NCBI RefSeq assembly: GCF_016495865.1
Contig: NZ_CP054706.1
Location: 2,294,001 to 2,358,000 of the forward strand
Direction of reading: 5' to 3'
Length of the DNA: 64,000 nucleotides
From: Salicibibacter cibi
GTDB taxonomy: Bacteria; Bacillota; Bacilli; Bacillales; Marinococcaceae
Position 1 is the first letter of the stretch. Each line of letters opens with the position of its first letter. Under the pieces are notes generated by a model that saw only the letters and a program-made list of their open reading frames with translations, did not search any database and was not told the DNA's origin. Position numbers and translations under genes: made by a program. Below are positions 43,577-54,178 of the stretch, one piece after another.

Positions 43577-45250
43577 CTATAATTCAAAAGCTTGCATAAC
43601 TTCTATTAAAACTGATTGATTTCCGTCAACTTGGACATTACTATCTTCCATGACTTCTTCAATTTCTAATTTTCCTAGTACAAAAGAAATCCATAGATTA
43701 CTAGATATTTTCAAAGTAATATCTGGATCGATTGGCTCCTCCTCCAAGAATTCAGCGACACCTTTTCTCACATCCAGACCAAAACACTCAGTTAAATCAC
43801 TAAAACAAATTTTTAATAACTTATTGATTTGTCCTAACTTTTCCGGATCAATTTTATATTCTAATAATTTAATTGATTTTTCGATCGGAAGAAATGGATT
43901 AGATATATTGTTAAGATCAATCTTTCCCTCTAAATGTAAGGCTTGAGAAAGATAAAACCCTCTGGATGATAGTGCAGGTGTCGCTTGACCCATTTCTCTT
44001 AACGCTTTTGCTTTAATTAGTCGAGCTTGTTCCTTGTCAGGATGGATATTTAATACATGTGTAATCAATTCAGCTGTCCAAGCATACTCTCTTTCTTTCA
44101 AAGCTTTTTCTGAAGCCTGTATTACTTTCTCGATTCCTCCAAAACCTTCAACTATCTTCTCAGATCTATACTGGGTAGACATTGGATTAATGTCGGCAGC
44201 ATCAAGACTAAACCAACCAATTAATCCACTATATATACCTTTCACTTGGTGAGTAAGTTCTCCATACACTTCTTTTAAACGAGGATGGTTGGCAAGATGC
44301 TCTGGTAATGTTACCTCTTCAGCGATCTCATCCGATTTTAGTCCCTTATTAATTCCGCGAATTGTTTGGGAATATATAAAAGCAATAGCATCTCGATAAT
44401 TAGTTGCCAATTCATAGCTTGATTCTTTCGTGGAAACAGGCTCTCCATGTGCTGGTATTAATATTTTCGGATTTAATTTGCGAACCTGATCGATTCCTTC
44501 CAACCAGTAGAGCGGATCGCGGTATGGCTGCCCTCTTAACGTATACAAGTTCGGGAGTACATGCCAAATACTATTCGTAATGACGGTATCATGCTCTGGA
44601 AGCCATGCGGTTATTGAATCCATAGTGTCTGAAGGGGTATGAAAAAATTGGAATCTCACTCCATCAATCTCCATCTCCTCCTTATCTTGCACTCCATATG
44701 TCGGCTGCACATAACCAGAACTTTTATCAGCTTCTACCCCTCCGTCATATGAAACAGGAGGTGCATCAGGACCTACTTTTGGAAGGTAAAAGCCAAAATG
44801 CTGTGCTGTTGTTTTCTTTAACATTTTCCCTAACTCCACTGAAGAATTTAGCACGTTTTTATGCACATCCGGATGAGCAATAACCTCTATATCTATCCCT
44901 TCAAAACCTTTTGGAACAAATTGTCTGGCTCCATTAGTGTAGTGATTATGGGAATAAATAACTGCTTTAACCGGTTTATCTGTGAAGTTACGAATCGCCT
45001 CGAACTTCTGCTTTCCAACGCCCATATTAAACCCCGTATCCCAAATAATTAAACCATTATCCCCTTGGATGACGACGGTATTATCAATGGAAAAATGTTC
45101 TAGCACAGCTATTTTGTCTGTAAGATGAGTAACTTTAGGTTTGCTTACTTGCGAATAATATTCGCCCATTTGTTTATTTACAATCGCTCCGTTTGACATT
45201 GTTACTTTTTCTGCCGGTTCACTCATATATCGATTCTTTTTTTTTACCAT
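43577..45250 (-). CDS. Alkylsulfatase-like MBL protein with altered zinc motif, 557 aa
   Basis: 557 aa with MBL, dimerisation and SCP2-like C-terminal regions as in alkylsulfatases. The metal motif reads H101-N-H103-Y-T105-N106, that is HxHxTN instead of HxHxDH, losing both second-site ligands. Other stretches (FHTPSDTMDS, NSIWHVLPNLYTLRGQPYRDP, LIPAHGEP) are the same as in the 570-aa paralogue at 59564. It may bind one metal, have another chemistry or be non-catalytic. An AAGGAGG site is 11 bp before the ATG. The 268 bp upstream hold no gene I can support. Confidence 0.85.
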   Translation of the reverse strand: MVKKKNRYMSEPAEKVTMSNGAIVNKQMGEYYSQVSKPKVTHLTDKIAVLEHFSIDNTVVIQGDNGLIIWDTGFNMGVGKQKFEAIRNFTDKPVKAVIYSHNHYTNGARQFVPKGFEGIDIEVIAHPDVHKNVLNSSVELGKMLKKTTAQHFGFYLPKVGPDAPPVSYDGGVEADKSSGYVQPTYGVQDKEEMEIDGVRFQFFHTPSDTMDSITAWLPEHDTVITNSIWHVLPNLYTLRGQPYRDPLYWLEGIDQVRKLNPKILIPAHGEPVSTKESSYELATNYRDAIAFIYSQTIRGINKGLKSDEIAEEVTLPEHLANHPRLKEVYGELTHQVKGIYSGLIGWFSLDAADINPMSTQYRSEKIVEGFGGIEKVIQASEKALKEREYAWTAELITHVLNIHPDKEQARLIKAKALREMGQATPALSSRGFYLSQALHLEGKIDLNNISNPFLPIEKSIKLLEYKIDPEKLGQINKLLKICFSDLTECFGLDVRKGVAEFLEEEPIDPDITLKISSNLWISFVLGKLEIEEVMEDSNVQVDGNQSVLIEVMQAFEL

Positions 45251-46440
45251 CTACACTAGAACCTCCTTGATTCTTTATTATTACCGAAGAAATTTTACTA
45301 GTTTAATCGACGGCTTTTGACCTTAACTCTGACCTCTATTTTTCGAAGAATTAACTATAGACGTAGCATGCAGGACTGTATGGCTTCATTAAAAATGAAT
45401 ACCAAAAGAAGCATGGTCATATTTTATGAAGGTAGCATTGTGCAGCTATCAGGATGGGGATCAAATATAATAAACCTCTTTTACACAAATTAGTTAATAG
45501 TAGTTACTTCATAACACTTTATACAAATTGTTTATAAATGTTTCGCATAATAAAATTTTGATTTTTATCAGCACATTTTTGAATGGCTTCTTTTTTCAAC
45601 TTCTTCGCTTCTTCATGATCTTGTGATAAAACCAATATGTCCACAAGGTGTAAGGCCATCTGATAGCTTCCTTTATCCATTAAAGATCGGCATTTTTTGA
45701 GAATAACTTGAGGATTTTGAACAAGAGAATACATTTCAGCAGCCACATCTTCTTGTTTACAAGGGCTTAGATGAGTTGGATTTCCGTCAAACCACCCAGT
45801 ATAGCGCCTATAAATACCTCTAATTGCAAACTCTAAACAACCGTATGACTGTTTCACATAAGGACTGTTTTGTAGATGTTCCGGTAATTGTATTAACTCC
45901 AAAGCATCTCCAAGTTGAGTACCCTTATTGATATGTGCAATTACTTCATTATGAACAAATTTAAGTGTATCAATGACATCTTGTAACGCAGATTTAATTT
46001 GATCCTTCCCTGTGATTGCTTTTCCATGCCCCGGAATTAGAATCTCCGGCTCTAGTTGCTTAATTCTTTCCAGCGTTTCATACCATTCCCGTTCGTAGCG
46101 AATGACCTTTAACGGGTTTCCAATGTTCGGAAAAGACCATACAAAGAAGTCACCGCAGTAAACAACATCATCCTCCGGAATATGAATAAAACAATGGTCA
46201 TCTGTTTCTCCTTTACCATGAATAATGTGAATATTCTTATCGTCCAATGAGATATTATGGTTTTGTCTAAAGGTTATATCAGGGGGGACTACATCATACG
46301 ATCGCATGCTGCTTAGTTTATTTTGAAATTGCGCAGAATTAATACGATTGTGATGATCTTCTAATAGTTTGTACTTAAAATGCCTTTCCTTAACATTTTC
46401 ATGGGCTATCACACTAGTGCAGAATGGCTGAAATAAACGA

Positions 46441-47118
46441 TCACACCTGTAAAGGACGACCTTTGTAGGTCCAACGAAACGGCTTGGCTAGAATTCGATT
46501 GTAATAATCGATGTATTGAGCCAAACGATGAGCCAAGTCTTCGACCGAATGAAAGCTTGCTCTCGGATTGATTAAATCACGGGATAGAATGCTAAACCAA
46601 AGTTCAATTTGATTGAGCCATGAGCAGTGCTTTGGTGTATAAATAAACCGGATACGATGATGCTTGTCTTTGAGAAATTTCTTTCGGGTCTTTTGAGACT
46701 TTAGAATGCCGGAACGTCTTTTTTGACCGAGCGAATCCTGTGGAATACCGCATTGTTCAGCGACAAAACGGACCAAAGATTCGGATTGATGTGTATTGAG
46801 TTGATCTGCCACAAAAACATACGAAGCCTCCGGATCTTGATCTATAACGTTTCCAATGTGCTCAACAAAGTCTTCTTCTTTTCGGGTTGGTCGAATCATT
46901 GGAGCCACGATTCTTCCCGTTTGAACGTCCCGGGAGGCAATCAGTCCGGTTGTTCCATGTCGGATATATTCTTGTTCTCGTTTTTCCGGAGAACCCGGCT
47001 TCATCGGTTTTAATGCACGGGCATGTTCCAAGGCTTGAATGCCAGTTTTTTCATCCGTGCATAGGACATACTCGTCTCGCTTCGTCGCTTCTTGATAGAT
47101 GTCACAAACGTCTCCCAT
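46441..47118 (-). CDS. IS630 transposase, DDE catalytic part
   Basis: 225 aa with the DDE_3 triad: D in LCTDEKTGIQ, D in VFVADQLNTHQS and E in HCSWLNQIELWFSIL. It is in the same frame as the N-terminal part and separated from it by a single TGA codon (47125-47127) and two codons, so the original gene was probably one ORF of about 415 aa broken by a nonsense change. Internal initiation at the ATG 47116-47118 has no strong ribosome site. Confidence 0.88.
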   Translation of the reverse strand: MGDVCDIYQEATKRDEYVLCTDEKTGIQALEHARALKPMKPGSPEKREQEYIRHGTTGLIASRDVQTGRIVAPMIRPTRKEEDFVEHIGNVIDQDPEASYVFVADQLNTHQSESLVRFVAEQCGIPQDSLGQKRRSGILKSQKTRKKFLKDKHHRIRFIYTPKHCSWLNQIELWFSILSRDLINPRASFHSVEDLAHRLAQYIDYYNRILAKPFRWTYKGRPLQV

Positions 47119-47124
47119 TTCTTC

Positions 47125-47682
47125 TCAATGCTGTTCGGGATCATCAATCTTTGGATTCAACCATACGTTGCTTTGATGGGGTTTTAGGTCGGCCGCATTT
47201 AAAAAACGCGAGACACTTCTGGTTGAAATACTTTCCACGATACCTTCTTCCTTCGCTTGTCGAGCGAGTTTTCCGTGTGTCCAATGGCTAAACGGTAAAT
47301 CTTTGTCTTTCGGAGACTGACAAGATAAGGTCCATATTTGGGCGACCTGTTCATCTGTAAAGAAACGTGGCTTTCCCGACCGTTGTTCATCGCTAAGGAC
47401 GGAATGGATCGCTTCTTTTAACGCCCGCGGCCGTTCGGTTTCAATTTGAGCGATGGCTTCGGCTGAATGAGCCCAACGATTGCGCCACTTTTTGACCTGG
47501 TTTCGGTTAAGATGACTCTGCCTTGAGATTTGTTTATTGTTCATACCATCGGTGGCTTGCAAGATGATATGCGCACGTGTTTTCAGATGAAGAGGCGTAT
47601 GCGTCCCTCTGTCCAGTTTTTCAAGGATTTGACGTTCTTTTTGACTGAGTTCTATGGTTGCCGCTTGTCGAGTAACCATCAT
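47125..47682 (-). CDS. IS630 transposase, N-terminal DNA-binding part
   Basis: About 185 aa from the ATG at 47680-47682 (GGGGTGA just upstream). Two helix-turn-helix segments are visible: MNNKQISRQSHLNRNQVKKW and the winged part around WTHGKLARQAKEEGIVESIS, which recognise the inverted repeats. The frame ends in QH-stop just before the catalytic part. Confidence 0.82.
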   Translation of the reverse strand: MMVTRQAATIELSQKERQILEKLDRGTHTPLHLKTRAHIILQATDGMNNKQISRQSHLNRNQVKKWRNRWAHSAEAIAQIETERPRALKEAIHSVLSDEQRSGKPRFFTDEQVAQIWTLSCQSPKDKDLPFSHWTHGKLARQAKEEGIVESISTRSVSRFLNAADLKPHQSNVWLNPKIDDPEQH

Positions 47683-48329
47683 GGCACTCACCCCGTATCT
47701 ATGATTCTACGAACAGGATAACATTGGGGTGAGAGGATAATTCAACCATCGTGCACTAGTATCTTCTTCCTTGAATACATGAGTGGAATTAACATGATCT
47801 AAATGACCATGTGTATAAATAATGTATTTAATAGGTAAATCTGTTCTTTCACGAATAGCATGGTAAATATTTTGAGCATATTTATTACTCATATTCGTGT
47901 CAATTACCACTACCCCTTGAGAAGTGATGATGACACCAACATTTGCCCAACCTTTTACATAGTAATAGCCTTTAGTGCATTCAATAAACTTAACATCATT
48001 TTGAAAATTTGCTGACGTATGTTCCATCACTCGATCAATACTTTGAAGAGATTTTTCCGTACTCATTAATGTGATTCCTCCTTCATTTGTTGAACTTACG
48101 TTTTCTTTACTAAACAGACGACCGGAACCAAAAGTATTTGTAAGCCAATCTGGTTATTTTCTTTCCATTTTGCGAAGATGTTGAGACTTAAGAGCCTAAA
48201 GCCTCACCCCTTCGCCTTTATCCTTAATAGCCATACGAAGTTCGATTGAAATATTTTGACTCTCCCTATCATATGGGCGTAAAGGATTTTTCCTTATGCT
48301 TATCTTGACTTGATATAACACTTATTCGT

Positions 48330-49532
48330 TCACATCAACTGTTTGTAAATATTGCGCATAATAAAATTTTGATTCGTTTCAGCTTGTTTTTCGATAGCTT
48401 CTTTTTTCAATGCCTTGGCCTCCTCATCATCTTGCGATAAAACCAATATATCCGAGAGGTGTAAGGCCATCTGATATTTTCCTTCATCCATTAAAGAACG
48501 GCATCTTTTGAGAATGACTTGAGGATCTTGAACAAGAGAATTTATTTCAGCCGCCACATCCTCTTGTTTAGCAGGGCTAAGATGCGTTGGATTTCCATCA
48601 AACCACCCGGTGTATCGTCTGTAAATGCCCTTAATGGCAAATTCTAAACAACCATACGTCTGTTTTACATAAGGACTGTTTTCCAGGTGTTCTGGTAGTT
48701 GAATTAACTCCAACGCATTTTCAAGGTGGGTGCCTTTATTGATATGCGCAGTTACTTCCTCATGAACAAATTTAAGTGTATCAATGACGTCTTGCAATGC
48801 AGATTTAATTTGATCCTTCCCAGTGATTGCTTTCCCATGCCCAGGAATTAGAATCTCCGGCTCTAGTTGTTTTATTTTTTCCAGCGTTTCATACCATTCC
48901 CGTTCGTAGCGAATGACCTTTAACGGGTTTCCAATGTTCGGAAAGGACCATACAAAGAAGTCACCGCAGTAAACAACGTCATCCTCCGGAACATGAATAA
49001 AACAATGGTCGTCCGTTTCTCCTTTACCATGAAAGATACGTATGTTTTTATTCCCCAATTGGAATTTGTGGTCTTGATGAAATGTGATGTCAGGGGTAAT
49101 AAAATCAAATGAACGCAACCCTAATTTATTTTGAAACTGTACACCATTGATCCTTAGATGGTAATCTTCTAAACTTTGATATTTGATAAAACGTTCATTA
49201 ACATTTTCATGGGCTATCACCTTCGTTTGCTCTTCTTTAAATACATGTGTAGAATTAACATGATCTAAATGACCGTGCGTATAGATAATGTATTTGATAG
49301 GCAAATCCGTCTTTTCACGAATAGCACCATAAATATTTTCAGCGTGGTTATTACTTACAGTTGTGTCAATCACCACGACACCTTCAGAAGTCATGATGAT
49401 GCCAACGTTGGCAAAACCTTTGACATAATAATAATCTTGGGCAAGCTCTATGAACTTTATATCTTTTTTTACATTACCTTCCGTATGTTCCATCACTCGA
49501 TCAATACTTTTTAGAGATTTTTCCGTAGTCAT
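48330..49532 (-). CDS. Alkylsulfatase-like MBL hydrolase, 400 aa, identical copy A
   Basis: 400 aa. MBL domain with intact H86-G-H88-L-D90-H91, a GETDDHCFIH region, GDFFVW and PGHGKAI ligand regions, then the alkylsulfatase-type helical dimerisation domain (ELIQLPEHLENSP, YTGWFDGNPTHLSP). It lacks the SCP2-like C-terminal domain of full alkylsulfatases. Its ATG overlaps the CoA-ligase stop by one base (TAATG) with AAGGAGG upstream. The coding sequence is the same, as far as read, as copy B at 52976. It is probably a two-metal hydrolase of an ester, lactone or sulfate ester. Confidence 0.9.
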   Translation of the reverse strand: MTTEKSLKSIDRVMEHTEGNVKKDIKFIELAQDYYYVKGFANVGIIMTSEGVVVIDTTVSNNHAENIYGAIREKTDLPIKYIIYTHGHLDHVNSTHVFKEEQTKVIAHENVNERFIKYQSLEDYHLRINGVQFQNKLGLRSFDFITPDITFHQDHKFQLGNKNIRIFHGKGETDDHCFIHVPEDDVVYCGDFFVWSFPNIGNPLKVIRYEREWYETLEKIKQLEPEILIPGHGKAITGKDQIKSALQDVIDTLKFVHEEVTAHINKGTHLENALELIQLPEHLENSPYVKQTYGCLEFAIKGIYRRYTGWFDGNPTHLSPAKQEDVAAEINSLVQDPQVILKRCRSLMDEGKYQMALHLSDILVLSQDDEEAKALKKEAIEKQAETNQNFIMRNIYKQLM

Positions 49533-49539
49533 TAATGTG
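48332..49539. repeat. 1208-bp exact direct repeat, unit 1
   Basis: Matches 52978-54185 base for base wherever compared. The identity begins 2 bp inside the stop and ends 7 bp before the start codon; outside it the flanks differ completely. Restriction to the coding segment suggests gene conversion or a very recent copying event. Confidence 0.85.
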
Positions 49540-51652
49540 ATTCCTCCTTCACTTGTTGACTAACAATCGCTGCATCTAAAGCAACTACGCCTTCGCCTAT
49601 ACTTTTAACAACCAATGGATTAATATCTAATTCCTTTATAGAGTCTCTATACTGCCAACAAAATTCCGATATTTTAACTAAAGCACATATTAATGCATTA
49701 ATATCCGCAGGTGCTTTTCCGCGTGTGCCTTCTAAAATTTTATAGCCCTTTATGCTTCTAATCATATCTTCGGCATCTTGTTCACTCAATAGAGCTTTTC
49801 GAACAACGACATCGGATAAAACCTCAACATAAATTCCTCCCAAACCGAACATCATGCAAGGGCCAAATAATGAATCTTGAAAACAGCCAATAAACACCTC
49901 TATTCCATCCTTGATCATTTCTTCAATCAGAATACCTTCGATATTGGCTGACGGATAATCTTTTGCCATGTTAGAAATAATTGATTTATACGCATCGATC
50001 ATTTCATCTCTTGAATTGATATTAACCTTCACGCCACCGCTATCACTTTTATGAGTAATATCGGGGGAAGCAACCTTAAGAACAACTGGATATCCGATTT
50101 CTTCAGCATGGTTCACGGCATCATCAACAGTTTGAACCAGGGCTCCTCTAGGAATAGAAATTCCATAGTTAGCTAACTCTTGTTTTATATCATACTCCGT
50201 CTTCGCATTCTGTAAGTCAGTTATTGCTGCAATTTCAGATACTTTTTGTTCTGTTAAATCATTTTTAGTCTGTACACGACGCTCGCGACCCTCGTTATAC
50301 TGAATTAAATTTTTCACAGCTTTAATCGTTCGAGTAGGGGTTGGCAACCAACACAAACCACCGTCTAAAAGTTCATCCTTTGTCTTCTGAGATGGTTGTG
50401 CCCAACAAATGACTAGCGATTTATTCGTTTGTTCATTAACTTGTTTTAATTTAGGTATAATTTGAGGTGCTATAAAATCACCAAGTTGCATATAAAGGAC
50501 TAACGCTTCGACATTATTATCTTCCAGAACAACGTTAAGGCTTTCTTCAAAACGATCAAGCATTTGAACAATTTGTGCTGTCAAATCAATTGGATTATTT
50601 ACAGAGGCAAATGGTGGTAACAGTTCTTTTAGTTTAGAAGTCGTTTCTGAGGTCAAACTTGCAGTTTGAATACCGTACTCCTCACATTTGTCAGCCATAA
50701 CAATCCCCGCTCCGCCTGAAACGGTGACTATGCCAACTCCACCCCGGTTTGGGGAAACTTTCACCTTATTAAATAACGCTAACGTGTCAACCAATTCCTC
50801 TTCATCATATACCTGCACAATATTTTTTTGTTTAAAAAAACTCTCATATACAGACTGGTTCCCTGCTAATGAAGATGTGTGTGACGATGCTGCTTCCGCT
50901 CCACTTTGGGAAGATCCAACCTTCATTAATATAATCGGTTTATTATTTAGTTCAGCTGTACGAATACCTTTTTTCATTTTGTTAATATCTCTGGCACCTT
51001 CAATATAGCCACCAATTACTCCTATATTTTCCTGATGAGCAAAGTATTCCACGTAGTCAAAAAAATCAACACCAGCTTCATTTCCAGTGGAAACAAAATA
51101 ATTGTAACCAAACCCCAAATCTTTAGCCATAGCATAGGTAAATGTACCGAAAGCACCGCTTTGGGTAATGAAAGCAACCTTATCACTTTTATTGAATTCT
51201 ATAGGAGCAAATGTAGCAATTACGCTTTCATTAATATTATTGAAGCCCAGTGAATTAGGGCCGCAAACAGGAATACTAGTACGGTTTATGAATTCAGTTA
51301 GATTTTGTTGCATCTTCCTTCCTTCTTTTCCAATTTCAGAAAAACCTGAGCTGTACACAACAGCACTTTTAATTGAGCGATCAGCCAATTGCTCTAATAC
51401 AGCTAACGCATGCTCTGCACTAACCGAAACTATAGCAAGATCGATATTTTCAGGTAAGCTCTTTATATTTTTATAACATTTATATCCCGCAACCTCTTCA
51501 TACTTTGGATTAACAGGATAAACAGTCCCTTTATAAGAGTGATCTCTTAAATTAACCAATGGCTTGGCACTGAGTTTTCTTTCATCCCCTGAAGCGCCAA
51601 TGATAGCGATTGATTTAGGAGAAAACATCGGTTTTAAATTAAGTGTTGACAT
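49532..51652 (-). CDS. Acyl-CoA synthetase (ADP-forming), fused alpha-beta
   Basis: 706 aa: a CoA-binding Rossmann domain (AIIGASGDERKLSAKPLVN), the ligase-CoA domains with the phosphohistidine segment SSHTSSLAGN (about residue 255), then a C-terminal ATP-grasp part (PVVLKVASPDITHKSDSGGVKVN). This domain order is that of acetate/acyl-CoA ligase (ADP-forming) and Pat-like proteins. It forms or breaks a CoA thioester with ADP/ATP. It sits between two MBL genes (gap of 26 bp to the upstream one), so it likely activates the acid made by them. A GGAG site is 10 bp upstream. Confidence 0.92.
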   Translation of the reverse strand: MSTLNLKPMFSPKSIAIIGASGDERKLSAKPLVNLRDHSYKGTVYPVNPKYEEVAGYKCYKNIKSLPENIDLAIVSVSAEHALAVLEQLADRSIKSAVVYSSGFSEIGKEGRKMQQNLTEFINRTSIPVCGPNSLGFNNINESVIATFAPIEFNKSDKVAFITQSGAFGTFTYAMAKDLGFGYNYFVSTGNEAGVDFFDYVEYFAHQENIGVIGGYIEGARDINKMKKGIRTAELNNKPIILMKVGSSQSGAEAASSHTSSLAGNQSVYESFFKQKNIVQVYDEEELVDTLALFNKVKVSPNRGGVGIVTVSGGAGIVMADKCEEYGIQTASLTSETTSKLKELLPPFASVNNPIDLTAQIVQMLDRFEESLNVVLEDNNVEALVLYMQLGDFIAPQIIPKLKQVNEQTNKSLVICWAQPSQKTKDELLDGGLCWLPTPTRTIKAVKNLIQYNEGRERRVQTKNDLTEQKVSEIAAITDLQNAKTEYDIKQELANYGISIPRGALVQTVDDAVNHAEEIGYPVVLKVASPDITHKSDSGGVKVNINSRDEMIDAYKSIISNMAKDYPSANIEGILIEEMIKDGIEVFIGCFQDSLFGPCMMFGLGGIYVEVLSDVVVRKALLSEQDAEDMIRSIKGYKILEGTRGKAPADINALICALVKISEFCWQYRDSIKELDINPLVVKSIGEGVVALDAAIVSQQVKEESH

Positions 51653-51678
51653 TAATTACACGCTCCATCTAATAATTT

Positions 51679-52914
51679 TCATGAGTTGTTCGCTAATTCT
51701 TTTTCATGTTTTGCACTCACTGAATAGAAATTACGGAAAAATAGATTGCTAGAAGCCGTAGACATTTTTTCTAATATCTCTCCTTTAAATGCATGTATTT
51801 CTTTATTATTCGGATTTTCTATTAGAATTAAATCAATCAAATGGAGAGCTAACTGTGGATTCCCTTCAGTTTCAAAACGCCTTGCATGCTCAATAATTTG
51901 ATCTTGATTCCCTATTAATTCTAATATTGCTCGATTTACTTCTTTACTCGGTGAAGGCGATAAATTAGTAGGGTTGCCGTCATACCAACCAGTGTACCTG
52001 CGATAAATACCTTTAATGGCAAATTCTAGACACCCATACGTCTGTTTTAGATACTTACTATTGACTAGTGTTTCAGGAATACTGATTTCGTGAAGCATCT
52101 TGTCAAGTGAAGAACCTTGATTAATATGCATAACACATTCTTCATGCAGATATTTTAAAACAGCAGATGTATCACTTAAACATGCTTGCACTTCTTCGTT
52201 TCCTAATAGACTTCTTCCATGGCCAGGAGCTATCGCTTTAGGATCCAATTTTAAAATACGATCTAACATTTCATACCATTCTCTCTCATATCGGAGCACT
52301 TTATTCGGGTTTCCAATATTCGGAAATGACCAGACAATAAAATCTCCACTATAACAAATTCTATCTTCTGGAATGTACACTACTGTGGCGTCATCCGTTT
52401 CCCCCTTACCATGTAGTAATCGAAATGTTTTACCTCCAAGTTCAAAAGTATATTCAAAATCATACACTATATCAGGGTATATATATTCGTTCTTAATTCT
52501 TATATTTCTTTTGAATTGCATACTATTGATTGCAACATGATGATCCCTTAATTTTGTATATCGGTTAAATCGTTCAATCACATTTCGGTGACTTATAACA
52601 GTCGCACCATTTTCTTTAAAAACTGACGCGCCACCAACATGATCCCCATGACCATGTGTGTATATTAAATATTTAATAGGTTGATCCGTCATTTTTGTAA
52701 TCTCATCAACTATCGCTTTCCCTCCTGTGCGGGAAATAGTTGAATCAATGACTACAACACCTTCATTCGTAATTACAATACCTACATTGCCAAAACCAAA
52801 GTTAATCGCATTATAAAAGTCTTCTCCCAGCTTCTCTAATCCCGAATCAGATCCGGGTTTCCAATTAACCTCTCCTCTGCCAACCTGATTTTGAAACTTT
52901 TCAATAGCACTCAT
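51679..52914 (-). CDS. Alkylsulfatase-like MBL hydrolase, 411 aa
   Basis: 411 aa. Motif H87-G-H89-G-D91-H92 is intact (THGHGDHVGGASVF), with GETDDATVVY, SGDFIVWSFPNIG and APGHGRSLL further on and a helical dimerisation domain (YTGWYDGNPTNLSP). It shares the architecture of the 400-aa paralogues at perhaps half identity. A GGAGGG site lies 7 bp before the ATG. It is followed by the ADP-forming CoA ligase. Confidence 0.9.
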   Translation of the reverse strand: MSAIEKFQNQVGRGEVNWKPGSDSGLEKLGEDFYNAINFGFGNVGIVITNEGVVVIDSTISRTGGKAIVDEITKMTDQPIKYLIYTHGHGDHVGGASVFKENGATVISHRNVIERFNRYTKLRDHHVAINSMQFKRNIRIKNEYIYPDIVYDFEYTFELGGKTFRLLHGKGETDDATVVYIPEDRICYSGDFIVWSFPNIGNPNKVLRYEREWYEMLDRILKLDPKAIAPGHGRSLLGNEEVQACLSDTSAVLKYLHEECVMHINQGSSLDKMLHEISIPETLVNSKYLKQTYGCLEFAIKGIYRRYTGWYDGNPTNLSPSPSKEVNRAILELIGNQDQIIEHARRFETEGNPQLALHLIDLILIENPNNKEIHAFKGEILEKMSTASSNLFFRNFYSVSAKHEKELANNS

Positions 52915-52975
52915 AAATGTCCCTCCATGAAATGGCTATAATTTCAGCTTTCTACTGATAATTAAGGTATTTTTC

Positions 52976-54178
52976 TTACATCAACTGTTTGTAAATATTG
53001 CGCATAATAAAATTTTGATTCGTTTCAGCTTGTTTTTCGATAGCTTCTTTTTTCAATGCCTTGGCCTCCTCATCATCTTGCGATAAAACCAATATATCCG
53101 AGAGGTGTAAGGCCATCTGATATTTTCCTTCATCCATTAAAGAACGGCATCTTTTGAGAATGACTTGAGGATCTTGAACAAGAGAATTTATTTCAGCCGC
53201 CACATCCTCTTGTTTAGCAGGGCTAAGATGCGTTGGATTTCCATCAAACCACCCGGTGTATCGTCTGTAAATGCCCTTAATGGCAAATTCTAAACAACCA
53301 TACGTCTGTTTTACATAAGGACTGTTTTCCAGGTGTTCTGGTAGTTGAATTAACTCCAACGCATTTTCAAGGTGGGTGCCTTTATTGATATGCGCAGTTA
53401 CTTCCTCATGAACAAATTTAAGTGTATCAATGACGTCTTGCAATGCAGATTTAATTTGATCCTTCCCAGTGATTGCTTTCCCATGCCCAGGAATTAGAAT
53501 CTCCGGCTCTAGTTGTTTTATTTTTTCCAGCGTTTCATACCATTCCCGTTCGTAGCGAATGACCTTTAACGGGTTTCCAATGTTCGGAAAGGACCATACA
53601 AAGAAGTCACCGCAGTAAACAACGTCATCCTCCGGAACATGAATAAAACAATGGTCGTCCGTTTCTCCTTTACCATGAAAGATACGTATGTTTTTATTCC
53701 CCAATTGGAATTTGTGGTCTTGATGAAATGTGATGTCAGGGGTAATAAAATCAAATGAACGCAACCCTAATTTATTTTGAAACTGTACACCATTGATCCT
53801 TAGATGGTAATCTTCTAAACTTTGATATTTGATAAAACGTTCATTAACATTTTCATGGGCTATCACCTTCGTTTGCTCTTCTTTAAATACATGTGTAGAA
53901 TTAACATGATCTAAATGACCGTGCGTATAGATAATGTATTTGATAGGCAAATCCGTCTTTTCACGAATAGCACCATAAATATTTTCAGCGTGGTTATTAC
54001 TTACAGTTGTGTCAATCACCACGACACCTTCAGAAGTCATGATGATGCCAACGTTGGCAAAACCTTTGACATAATAATAATCTTGGGCAAGCTCTATGAA
54101 CTTTATATCTTTTTTTACATTACCTTCCGTATGTTCCATCACTCGATCAATACTTTTTAGAGATTTTTCCGTAGTCAT
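52976..54178 (-). CDS. Alkylsulfatase-like MBL hydrolase, 400 aa, identical copy B
   Basis: Same protein as copy A (48330-49532), with H86-x-H88-x-D90-H91 intact. Its upstream sequence differs: AAGGAG seven bases before the ATG, then sequence related to the region that precedes the alcohol-dehydrogenase pseudogene in cassette 1. It therefore occupies the place that the dehydrogenase holds in the first cassette. Confidence 0.9.
   Translation of the reverse strand: MTTEKSLKSIDRVMEHTEGNVKKDIKFIELAQDYYYVKGFANVGIIMTSEGVVVIDTTVSNNHAENIYGAIREKTDLPIKYIIYTHGHLDHVNSTHVFKEEQTKVIAHENVNERFIKYQSLEDYHLRINGVQFQNKLGLRSFDFITPDITFHQDHKFQLGNKNIRIFHGKGETDDHCFIHVPEDDVVYCGDFFVWSFPNIGNPLKVIRYEREWYETLEKIKQLEPEILIPGHGKAITGKDQIKSALQDVIDTLKFVHEEVTAHINKGTHLENALELIQLPEHLENSPYVKQTYGCLEFAIKGIYRRYTGWFDGNPTHLSPAKQEDVAAEINSLVQDPQVILKRCRSLMDEGKYQMALHLSDILVLSQDDEEAKALKKEAIEKQAETNQNFIMRNIYKQLM

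Larger units (their letters stand above)
46417..47756 (-). mobile_element. IS630-family insertion sequence, 1340 bp
   Basis: Ends GTGCAGAATGGCTGAA (left) and, read inward from the right, GTGCACGATGGTTGAA form imperfect terminal inverted repeats. The flanks are a TA duplication (46415-46416 and 47757-47758), the normal IS630/Tc1 target. It contains a helix-turn-helix part and a DDE part of one transposase, on the minus strand, the same direction as the host gene. Confidence 0.92.
45519..48066 (-). pseudogene. MBL-fold hydrolase gene (400-aa type) interrupted by IS630
   Basis: The N-terminal part (48066 to 47757, MSTEKSLQSIDRVMEH... with the intact THGHLDH motif) and the C-terminal part (46414 to 45519, VIAHENVKERHFKYK... 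to NIYKQFV) rejoin in frame when the IS and one TA copy are removed, giving about 401 aa. It is a third paralogue of the 400-aa proteins at 48330 and 52976 but clearly diverged from them. As it stands it cannot give a full-length protein. Confidence 0.9.

Noticed and set aside
48067..48329. Possible remnant of the ADP-forming CoA-ligase 3' end (KGEGV-like codons near 48205)
   Set aside because: The similarity is only a few residues and does not extend; not enough to call a pseudogene.
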